Of a DNA stretch of 64,000 nt, positions 1 to 6,407 are shown one piece after another (position 1 is the first letter of the stretch; each line of letters begins with the position of its first letter). Both the position numbers and the translations under genes were made by a program. The DNA comes from an uncultured Pseudodesulfovibrio sp. (lineage in GTDB: Bacteria > Desulfobacterota > Desulfovibrionia > Desulfovibrionales > Desulfovibrionaceae). Below the pieces are notes generated by a model. The model did no database searches. It was not told where the DNA came from and worked only from the letters and a program-made list of their open reading frames with translations. Where the stretch lies: assembly GCF_963662885.1 (NCBI RefSeq), contig NZ_OY760055.1:134001-198000 (forward strand), given 5' to 3'.

Positions 1-1128
1 CAGGACGACTGGCACGGCGATGGTCGGGATGAACGTGGCCCGGATGTTCTGCAGGAACAGGAACATGACGATGAAGACCAGGATGATGGCCTCGATCAGG
101 GTCTCGATGACGTCCTCGATGGACAGTTTGACGAACGGCGTGGTGTCGTAAGGGTAGACGACGTCCACTCCGGCCGGGAACGTGGGTCTCAGTTCCTCGA
201 TCGTCTTTTCAACCGCCTCGGCTGTCTGGATGGCGTTGGCGCCGGTGGCCAGCTGAATGGCCAAACCAGCGGTCGGGTGGTTGTTGTAGGTGGTGCTGGT
301 GGTGTAGCTCTCGGCGTCGAGTTCGACCCTGGCCACGTCACGGATGCGGACCACCGAGCCGTCCGAGGAACTCTTGATGATGATGTTGCGGAACTGCTCA
401 GGGGTCTGGAGACGCGAGCGCGCGGTGATGGTCGCGTTGAGCTGCTGTCCCTGCACCGCGGGCAGGCCGCCGAGCTGTCCGGCGGAAATCTGGGTGTTCT
501 GCGCTTCGATGGCCCGGGCCACGTCGCCGGGCATGAGCGAATATTCGGTCAGCTCGTCCGGGTTGAGCCAGATGCGCATGGCGTAGGACGAGGAGAACAA
601 GCGGGTGTCGCCGACGCCTTCCACGCGCTTGAGGGTGTCGTTCAGGGAGCTGTCGACGAAGTCGGCGATGTCCGTGGAGGTCAGGGTGTCGTCGGTGGAG
701 ACGAAGCCGAGAACCATGAGGAAGCTGGCCGACGATTTGGTAACGCTCAGACCGTTGGACTGGACTACGTCGGGCAACTGGGAAGTGACCTGCTGCAGCT
801 TGTTCTGGACCTGCATCTGGGCAACGTCCGGGTTGGCCGCGTTGGTGAAGGTCAGAGAGATCTCCGTCCGGCCCGTGGAGGTCGAAGTGGAGGTCATGTA
901 GTCGAGGTAGTCGATACCGGTCATGCCCTGCTCGATGACCTTGGTCACCGAGTTCTCAACGGTCTTGGCGTCCGCACCGGGGTAGGTGCAGGTGATCCGG
1001 ACCGTGGTCGGGGCGATGTCGGGATACTGGGAGATGGACAGCGTGTCGAGGGCCAGAAGGCCCGCGAGCATGATGACAATGGCGATAACCCACGCGAAGA
1101 TGGGCCGCCGGATAAAGAACTCGGACAT
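1..1128 (-). CDS. RND multidrug efflux transporter, inner-membrane pump (AcrB/MexB type), N-terminal part
   Basis: This is the first 376 residues of a proton-driven RND pump; the rest runs off the left edge. The protein opens with MSEFFIRRPIFAWVIAIVIM, the classic HAE1-family start with transmembrane helix 1. A periplasmic porter region follows (SQYPDIAPTTVRI, TYPGADAKTVENSV, GVGDTRLF), and then the second helix stretch near residues 340-376. It lies 7 bases after the adaptor gene on the same strand, so the two form one operon. By family it exports hydrophobic drugs, bile salts or solvents from the periplasm through a TolC-type channel. No outer-membrane gene is visible, but it could lie beyond the edge. 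The family call is firm; the substrate is unknown. Confidence 0.95.
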   Translation of the reverse strand, partial: MSEFFIRRPIFAWVIAIVIMLAGLLALDTLSISQYPDIAPTTVRITCTYPGADAKTVENSVTKVIEQGMTGIDYLDYMTSTSTSTGRTEISLTFTNAANPDVAQMQVQNKLQQVTSQLPDVVQSNGLSVTKSSASFLMVLGFVSTDDTLTSTDIADFVDSSLNDTLKRVEGVGDTRLFSSSYAMRIWLNPDELTEYSLMPGDVARAIEAQNTQISAGQLGGLPAVQGQQLNATITARSRLQTPEQFRNIIIKSSSDGSVVRIRDVARVELDAESYTTSTTYNNHPTAGLAIQLATGANAIQTAEAVEKTIEELRPTFPAGVDVVYPYDTTPFVKLSIEDVIETLIEAIILVFIVMFLFLQNIRATFIPTIAVPVVL

Positions 1129-1135
1129 TTTCGGC

Positions 1136-2377
1136 CTAGCTTTCCTTGGCTTCGGTGGCGGGAGCGGCGCCCTCCGAAACGGGCTTGATTTCGCCTGTGG
1201 CGTCGTCCACAACCATCTCCTTGACGGTCACGACCTGGCCCGGGCGGACGGACTGGGAGCCCAGAATCAGCAGACGGTCGCCGTCCTCGATGCCGGAACC
1301 GACCAGCCAGGAGTTGCCGTAGCTGCCGCGCACCTTGAGGGTACGCTGCTGGACCTTGTTGTCCTTGTCCACGAACATGGCGGTGGGTTCACCCTTCGGG
1401 GTCCGGCCGACGGCCAGCTGGGGCACCAAAAAGCCGTTCTGATACACGCCGTCCTGGATGAGAGCGCGGACGTACATGCCGGGCAGCAGGAGCCGGTCAG
1501 GGTTGGGGAACTCGGCACGCAGGGTATAGGTGCCGGTGGACTCGTCGACCTTGGCGCCGGCGAACTCGACCGTCCCCTCGTAGGGGTAGATGGTTCCGTT
1601 TTCGAGCTTGAGCTTGACCTTCATGGTCTTGCCTTCGACCGAAATCTCGCCCGAGGTGATGGCCTGGCGCAGGTTGAGCATGGTCGTGCTCGACTGGGTC
1701 AGGTCCACGTTGATGGGGTCAAGCTGGCGGATGGTCGTCAGGGGGGCGCTCTGGTTGGCGGTGACCAGCGCGCCGGGAGTCAGGTCGGACATCTCGACGC
1801 GGCCGCTGATCGGGGCCTTGATCTCGGTGTAGTCCAGGCTGATCTTGGCGCTTTCCAGGGCGGCCTTGGCCGAGGCGATGGCCGCCAGGTCCGCTTCGTA
1901 CACGGCCTTGGCGTCCTGATAGTCCTGCTCGGAAATGGCTCCCTGTTCGATCAGTTCGGCATAGCGCTTGGCCTTGCTTTCGGAACTGGGCAGGGCGGCC
2001 TGGGCGCGCTTGAGAGCGGCCAGGGCGTTGCTGTATTCGGCCTTGTAGGTGGAGGGAACGACCCGGTAGAGCACGTCACCGGCTTCGACCTCGCTGCCCT
2101 CGCGGAACAGGCGCTCGCGCAGGATGCCGTCCACCTGCGGGCGGACTTCAGCCACCAGCGAGGCGGTGGTCCGTCCCGGAAGCTCGGTGGTCAGGGGCAC
2201 GGACTGCGGATGCAGCACCTCGACGCCGACCTCAACCGGGGCTCTTGTGGCCGAGGCCTTGGGGGTTTTGTCCTCACAACCGGCCAGCCCTCCAAGGGTC
2301 AGCAGGCTGAGCAGGAGCAAGGAAATAAAAGAGATTCGGCCCGTCGAAGGACGGGGGTATATGGACAGGATCTGCAA
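1136..2377 (-). CDS. RND efflux periplasmic adaptor lipoprotein (AcrA/MexA type)
   Basis: Membrane-fusion protein that bridges the RND pump and the outer-membrane channel. A signal sequence ends in a lipobox (GGLAGC), so it is probably a lipoprotein. Family features follow: VEVGVEVLHPQSVPLTTELPG, the split lipoyl halves (VRPQVDGILRERLF and IKAPISGRVEMSDL) around an alpha-hairpin rich in Ala/Lys/Glu, then the beta-barrel and membrane-proximal domains. I chose the TTG start at 2377 (413 aa) because a perfect AAGGAGG (2386-2392) lies 8 bases upstream. The in-frame ATG at 2413 would add 12 residues but has no ribosome binding site and falls almost on the predicted transcription start. First gene of the pump operon, divergent from a TetR repressor. 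Confidence 0.9.
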   Translation of the reverse strand: MQILSIYPRPSTGRISFISLLLLSLLTLGGLAGCEDKTPKASATRAPVEVGVEVLHPQSVPLTTELPGRTTASLVAEVRPQVDGILRERLFREGSEVEAGDVLYRVVPSTYKAEYSNALAALKRAQAALPSSESKAKRYAELIEQGAISEQDYQDAKAVYEADLAAIASAKAALESAKISLDYTEIKAPISGRVEMSDLTPGALVTANQSAPLTTIRQLDPINVDLTQSSTTMLNLRQAITSGEISVEGKTMKVKLKLENGTIYPYEGTVEFAGAKVDESTGTYTLRAEFPNPDRLLLPGMYVRALIQDGVYQNGFLVPQLAVGRTPKGEPTAMFVDKDNKVQQRTLKVRGSYGNSWLVGSGIEDGDRLLILGSQSVRPGQVVTVKEMVVDDATGEIKPVSEGAAPATEAKES

Positions 2378-2433
2378 TGCGGATTCCTCCTTGACGCTCG
2401 AAAGCGACTTCATTTACGGTACTCGCCAGTACA

Positions 2434-2460
2434 ATTATGGACGGTTGGCCTAACTGTCAA
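2434..2460 (-). promoter_or_regulatory. Efflux operon promoter with embedded TetR operator
   Basis: On the minus strand a consensus -35 TTGACA (2455-2460) is followed after 15 bases by CATAAT (2434-2439), pointing into the efflux operon. An imperfect 19-bp palindrome at 2440-2458 (GACnGTTnG-centre-AACnGTC) fills the spacer and overlaps the -35. That is the expected place for a TetR-family repressor site, and a TetR gene starts 43 bases away in the other direction. The box sequences are seen directly; the repressor pairing is inferred. Confidence 0.55.
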
Positions 2461-2500
2461 TCGAATAAATTGTGAAAAATTGTTAAACGGAGGTGGCGGA

Positions 2501-3148
2501 ATGGAGTCCGATGCCAAGCCTCGGCGCGGTCGGCCCAAGGCCATGTCCGACGAAAAACGCCGTGAGCAGATAGTTCAGACGGCCGAGAAACTCTTTGTTC
2601 GCAAAGGGTACGCCGGGACATGCACCCACGAGATCGCGACCAAGTGCAAAATTTCCAAGCAGACTTTGTACCGGATTTTTCCTGGCAAGCTTGATGTGTT
2701 CGTTGCCGTGGTCGAGGCCCATCGTCTGAAGATGATCGACTTCGGAGACGGTTACGACGACCTGCCCCTGGAACAGGCGCTGGCCCGCATGTTTATGATT
2801 GATATGGACCAGGCCAATTACGAGGTCCGCGCGGGCTTTTTGCGTACCGCCAACATGGAATCCCTGCAGCACCCGCAACTGCGTGAAATCCTGCGTCATC
2901 ACGGCGGGCAAAAGGCGCTCGACGGGCTGACGGAATGGCTGGACAAACAATGCGGCAAGGGGCGGTTGGTCATCGCGAACACGAGACGCGCGGCCCGCAT
3001 GCTTCTGGATTCGTTCACCGGGGCCGTCTTCCTCGATGCCCTGGGCGGGTTCAGCTGGGCCGACCGGGAGGAACGTATCGCGCACTTCAAGCAATGCATC
3101 GACATCTTCCTCCACGGGGCCCTGCCGCACGAGCCAAGCGACGCTTAG
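2501..3148 (+). CDS. TetR/AcrR family transcriptional regulator
   Basis: A 215-aa regulator. The N-terminal TetR helix-turn-helix spans about residues 18-65 (REQIVQTAEKLFVRKGYAGT, then ISKQTLYRIFPGKLDVF). The ligand-binding half has no signature I recognise beyond a TetR_C-like helical region. The start at 2501 is set by a GGAGG at 2489-2493, 7 bases upstream; the longer open frame before it is a shadow of the efflux gene. It is divergent from the RND operon and its palindrome lies in the shared intergenic region. The usual arrangement is a drug-responsive local repressor of the pump and of itself. Confidence 0.9.
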   Translation: MESDAKPRRGRPKAMSDEKRREQIVQTAEKLFVRKGYAGTCTHEIATKCKISKQTLYRIFPGKLDVFVAVVEAHRLKMIDFGDGYDDLPLEQALARMFMIDMDQANYEVRAGFLRTANMESLQHPQLREILRHHGGQKALDGLTEWLDKQCGKGRLVIANTRRAARMLLDSFTGAVFLDALGGFSWADREERIAHFKQCIDIFLHGALPHEPSDA

Positions 3149-3172
3149 CCCGTCTGTTTCATCTGATTCCGA

Positions 3173-3973
3173 CTACCAACGATAAGCGCTCGATCGCTTC
3201 CCGATGATGTTCAGCCTGTAGTATTCGGTGCTGGCCTTTCCCGTCGCGCCGCAGCATACGTGCAGGGGCAGGAGATGTTCCTCGCGCGGGTGGCAGTAAC
3301 GCGCGTGGGGCGCGGACTCCCAGTCGACCAGCCGCTTTTTCCTTTCTTCGTAGTCCAGGTCCGGGGCCGAGCAGGTTTCGATCAGCCACTGCTCGAACCC
3401 TTCGTTCCTGGACCGGGTCTCGTCCGTGTCCTGCGCAAAAAAGGCGCGCATGTTGTGGAAGGAGAATCCGGACCCGATGATCAGCAGGTTGTCGTAGTCC
3501 AGCCCGGCCAGGGCTTCGCCCATGGCCACGTGGGCAGCCGGATCGAGCCCCTTGATCAGGGAGAGCTGGACGCACGGAATATCCGCTTCGGGGAACATGA
3601 TCGTCAGCGGGATGAACACGCCGTGATCCAGGCCGCGTTCGTCTTCCGTGCCGGTCTTGAAGCCCTTGTCCGCGAGGGCTTCGCGCACGGACCGGGCCAG
3701 GTCCGGTTCACCCGGCGCGGGGTATTGCAATTCATAGGACTCGGCCGGGAAGCCGTAATAGTCGTAGTACAGCTCGGGCCGTTTCGAGGTGGTCACGGTG
3801 GGGACGGTTTCTTCCCAGTGGGCGCTGACCACGAGTATGGCCGAGGGCCTTGGAATTTCGCGGGCCAGTAGTTTGAGGTTGTCGACCATCTCCGTATGAC
3901 CCTCGTCGCCCAGCACGGGCAGAGGGCCCGCGCCGTGGGAGATGTACAGCACGGTGTGCTTCTCTTTGTTCAT
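3173..3973 (-). CDS. LigB/DODA-type extradiol ring-cleavage dioxygenase family protein
   Basis: A 266-aa class III extradiol dioxygenase of the 4,5-DOPA dioxygenase (YgiD) branch. Conserved metal and active-site histidines are visible in SHGAGPLPV (residues 13-21), VSAHWEE (about 49-55), LDHGVFIPL (about 115-123) and CHPREEHLLPLHV near the C terminus. Length matches the family (about 260-270). These enzymes use a single metal to open catechol-type rings with oxygen. In a sulfate reducer, which is largely anaerobic, the natural substrate is unclear and a detoxification role is only a guess. It runs 39 bases after the ADP-ribosylglycohydrolase-like gene and is probably co-transcribed with it. 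It converges on the TetR gene with 24 bases between. Confidence 0.88.
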   Translation of the reverse strand: MNKEKHTVLYISHGAGPLPVLGDEGHTEMVDNLKLLAREIPRPSAILVVSAHWEETVPTVTTSKRPELYYDYYGFPAESYELQYPAPGEPDLARSVREALADKGFKTGTEDERGLDHGVFIPLTIMFPEADIPCVQLSLIKGLDPAAHVAMGEALAGLDYDNLLIIGSGFSFHNMRAFFAQDTDETRSRNEGFEQWLIETCSAPDLDYEERKKRLVDWESAPHARYCHPREEHLLPLHVCCGATGKASTEYYRLNIIGKRSSAYRW

Positions 3974-4012
3974 GTTCCATCCTTGCGTTCTGTTTGGTTC
4001 TTGTTGTCCGGC

Positions 4013-5104
4013 TCAGGCCGATTGGTGTTCGGCTGCCTGGTCTGCCAGGTCCCTGGCCAGCTTCAGCAGCGTTTCACCCTCTTCCAGTCCGTCCAGAAAA
4101 CGGTCGGGAATGCCGGACAGGCCCACCTGCGCTCCGACCAGAGCGCCGGTCAGAATGGTTCGGGCCTGGTTCTGTCCGCCGCCGTTCAGTGAATTGAGCA
4201 CGGCGGACTCGAAATCGTCGTGGAATCGGGCCGCCAGATAATAGGCAGCCGGGAGCATATGGTAAATGGCGCAGGGCATGCCGTAGACCAGGGAGACCTT
4301 CCATGCGGGCTCGATGCGGATGTCCGGGTCCGCGGCAGCGGTGGCCATGAAACCGGGCGAAAGCAGGGCGTCGGGCGAGGCGAAGCGGCCAACACGCGGC
4401 GGGTCGGGGTCACCCGGGCGCGGAGCCTTGAACCCTTCGCGGGTGACGGCGTGAAACGGCAGGCTGCCGTCCTTGACCAGCTTCATGAGCTTGCCCGGCA
4501 GGTTCGGGTCCAGGCGGTTTCCCTGCACCAGCATGCCCAGCACCGCACAATAGGCCACGGTCATGGACACGACCACGTCGTCGGCCTGGGTCAGGACCGT
4601 ATTTCGGCTTACGGCTGAGGCCAGCTTGCCAGGGTCCAGGGCGTAGCGCACCGCAATGGACAGGGCTCGCTCGATGGCTTCGGTGGTGTCCGCCTGGCCG
4701 CCGGTCTGGCCCCAGGGCAACTCCTGCTCCACGCGACGCCGCCATGTCTCACGGATGGACTGGCTGGTGTAGCCACCCGGCCCGTGCGCGGGTTCTCCGT
4801 TGAGTCGGGGAAAAAGTTCCTCGTCCATTCGGCGGCAGAAATCCTCCTCCGAATATTGGCCGCGCTCCACCAGGGAGCGAACCGTCAGCTTGAGGATGAA
4901 TCCGGCCTGCGAAAGCTGGCCCGCCTTCATACCCTCGTGATAGCGGCCTGGTTTGGGGTCGGTATAGCCGTCGATCCATTCGCCGTAGTCGCGTCGCATT
5001 TCGTTGAGATCATAATACCAATGCGGTCCCAACCCGAGTGCGTCACCGATGAATGCGCCCATGATCGCCCCGGCGGCACGATCGCGAAAATTGTCTTTGG
5101 ACAT
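4013..5104 (-). CDS. ADP-ribosylglycohydrolase family protein with degenerate metal site
   Basis: A 363-aa cytoplasmic protein of the ARH/DraG fold. The N-terminal motif GAFIGDALGLGPHWYYD (16-32) and the middle GGQADTTEAI (145-154) match the family. The C-terminal motif, normally GGDTDT-x4-AGAxxGA, is here GGGQNQARTILTGALVGA (from 308), so both metal-binding aspartates appear to be glutamines. That argues for altered or absent hydrolase activity. The start at 5104 is supported by GGGAGAAG just upstream; the longer in-frame extension to 5242 has no site. It is likely first in a two-gene unit with the dioxygenase. The substrate is unknown. Confidence 0.8.
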   Translation of the reverse strand: MSKDNFRDRAAGAIMGAFIGDALGLGPHWYYDLNEMRRDYGEWIDGYTDPKPGRYHEGMKAGQLSQAGFILKLTVRSLVERGQYSEEDFCRRMDEELFPRLNGEPAHGPGGYTSQSIRETWRRRVEQELPWGQTGGQADTTEAIERALSIAVRYALDPGKLASAVSRNTVLTQADDVVVSMTVAYCAVLGMLVQGNRLDPNLPGKLMKLVKDGSLPFHAVTREGFKAPRPGDPDPPRVGRFASPDALLSPGFMATAAADPDIRIEPAWKVSLVYGMPCAIYHMLPAAYYLAARFHDDFESAVLNSLNGGGQNQARTILTGALVGAQVGLSGIPDRFLDGLEEGETLLKLARDLADQAAEHQSA

Positions 5105-5559
5105 GGTCTTCTCCCTGTTTCGGAGTTTGCGCAACGGCCCGAAAGGTCCGGGCCGTGCCCCCCCCATGCTACTGGGCGGGAGATTTTTATGAAAGTTTTT
5201 TTTGCGAACGGGTGGTTCCTCGAACAAAAAGCCACTCTGCATATCGCCAAACCCTATCCATTAAACGTGCCCGTCGGGACTCCTGAATTTGCCACTGCAT
5301 CCTGCCCGGATTTACCCTTCGAGTGGCGGTTGGAAAGTGGAAATATTTGAAGCCCGATTTTTTGGTGGAGACCCCAAAATGGGCTGTTTTTTGATTGACC
5401 GATCAATTAAAAAATGAACTTTTTTCAAAAAATCAAATAAAACATATAGTTGAACGCTAATTTTTTTCTTCACATTTTAAATCGGTGTGGTAGAGGTGAG
5501 TCGTTGCCGGTTGAGAGCCGGCCCTGAGAAGACTATAAAATTAAAAGAGGGATATTATC
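5105..5559. promoter_or_regulatory. 455-bp divergent intergenic region with AT-rich promoter zone and leader hairpins
   Basis: No gene is visible here. On the left, a run of eight C (5158-5165) and a hairpin (CGGCCCG arms around 5136-5156) sit in the leader of the glycohydrolase-like gene. From about 5380 to 5480 the sequence becomes very AT-rich, unlike its surroundings, and probably holds the promoter of the OB-fold protein gene. A hairpin (GCCGG at 5506-5510 with CCGGC at 5518-5522) lies in that gene's leader, before the AGAGGG ribosome site. I looked for a known riboswitch and could not match one. Confidence 0.4.
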
Positions 5560-5907
5560 ATGAAGCGTTTTACCCTTGCTCTTATGCTCGTTTTTACCGT
5601 TTGCGTGACCACCGCGTTTGCCGCCACCACCTTTGCCGGCGCGTTCAAGGCTCATGACACCAAGGCCCACACCGTGGCCGAAGCCAATGCCTCCAGCGTG
5701 GACACCGGCGTGGCCCTGCACGGCCGCATCGTCAAGGTCATCAACGACGACAGCGTGCTGTTCGCCGACAACACCGGCGAGCTGCTTCTGCACATGCACA
5801 ACGCCAACAAGGCCGCCATCACCAACGCTGATGTGGACGTCAACGGCAAGATCGTGGGCGACCTCATGTACACCGAAGTGCAGGCCGACTCCGTGACCAC
5901 CCGCTAG
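5560..5907 (+). CDS. Small periplasmic bacterial OB-fold (BOF, YgiW/DUF388-like) protein
   Basis: A 115-aa secreted protein with a clear signal peptide (MKRFTLALMLVFTVCVTTAF, cleavage near AFA-ATT). The mature part has a linker, then an OB-fold at about residues 50-113: VALHGRIVKVINDDSVLFAD, then GELLLHMHN, then DVDVNGKIVGD. This matches YgiW/YdeI stress proteins and related NirD-like folds. Their molecular role is poorly defined; stress tolerance or ligand binding in the periplasm is reported for the family. The gene stands alone between its own AT-rich promoter region and a strong terminator. AGAGGG lies 8 bases before the ATG. Confidence 0.8.
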   Translation: MKRFTLALMLVFTVCVTTAFAATTFAGAFKAHDTKAHTVAEANASSVDTGVALHGRIVKVINDDSVLFADNTGELLLHMHNANKAAITNADVDVNGKIVGDLMYTEVQADSVTTR

Positions 5908-5927
5908 TTCGAGCGGTTCACATATAG

Positions 5928-5962
5928 AAAAAAGGGACGCCCGTTGGGGCGTCCCTTTTTTT
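5928..5962 (+). terminator. Rho-independent terminator of the OB-fold protein gene
   Basis: Six A, then a perfect 9-bp stem (GGGACGCCC at 5934-5942 with GGGCGTCCC at 5947-5955, loop GTTG), then seven T. It starts 20 bases after the stop codon. Confidence 0.9.
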
Positions 5963-5965
5963 GTT

Positions 5966-6223
5966 GCCTCCGGCGGCCAGAGGGGGAACCTCTTGAAAGA
6001 GGTTCCCCCTCTGGACTCCCCCTTCAGAACTTTTTGTGTGCCTACGGCAGAGGAGCACGAGTACGCCAAGCCATCTTTCGCCCATGCTCAGACAGTAATG
6101 TCTTATCCGTCCGCGAAGCGAAGTAGACAGTTTAGGAAAAGATGGGGATGGGGGTTCGGGGGAAGGGGAAGGAAAAGCCCTTTTCAAAGGGTTTTCCTTC
6201 CCCTTCCCCCGGCCGCCGGAGGC
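5966..6223. repeat. Composite inverted-repeat element, complete copy (MITE-like)
   Basis: A 258-bp non-coding element. Its ends are perfect 13-bp inverted repeats (GCCTCCGGCGGCC at 5966-5978, complement at 6211-6223). Next to each end is a long hairpin: 18-bp perfect arms at 5977-5994 and 5997-6014, and about 19-bp arms plus an extension at 6158-6210. Inside the left hairpin is GGACTCCC...AACTTTTTGT. The right half carries a related sequence in inverse orientation (AGTTTAGGAA...GGGGTTCGGGGG). A second, less complete copy lies near 48965-49297. No reading frame or transposase is present. Repeats of this style are common in Desulfovibrio genomes as far as I recall. Confidence 0.75.
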
Positions 6224-6230
6224 CTTCATG

Positions 6231-6260
6231 AAAAGGCCTCCCGTCATGGACGGGAGGCCT
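6231..6260 (-). terminator. Rho-independent terminator downstream of pta
   Basis: On the minus strand a perfect 11-bp stem (GGCCTCCCGTC with GACGGGAGGCC, 3-base loop, 6235-6259) is followed by TTTT. It lies about 150 bases beyond the pta stop codon, just outside the repeat element. Confidence 0.7.
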
Positions 6261-6407
6261 GGCAGCGCGGGGTGTGATTCCTCAGGAGTATATTTTGTAA
6301 GTTGCGGTCACAAAACTCCCCCCGCGTTACTTTCGGTTGGATGCCTTCATGGGCCGGTTTGCCTGCCGGCCGATGGAGTGCGGGATTTGAAGATCAGGGA
6401 CGGCATG
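6261..6407. other. pta 3' intergenic stretch with a short inverted repeat
   Basis: No gene is seen. The only structure is a GGCCGG/CCGGCC inverted repeat (6352-6357 and 6366-6371) about 40 bases past the pta stop. It lacks a T run, so it is more likely an mRNA 3'-end stabiliser or a weak terminator placed before the stronger one at 6231-6260. Confidence 0.35.

Noticed and set aside
986..2500. N-terminal extension of the TetR frame across the efflux genes
   Set aside because: The TetR domain starts only after 2501, where a GGAGG site is present; the upstream part is antisense to the adaptor and pump genes.
5470..5559. Possible riboswitch in the leader of the OB-fold protein
   Set aside because: I compared the hairpin and flanks from memory with fluoride, c-di-GMP, preQ1, guanidine and cobalamin types and found no match. 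Only a simple stem is supported.
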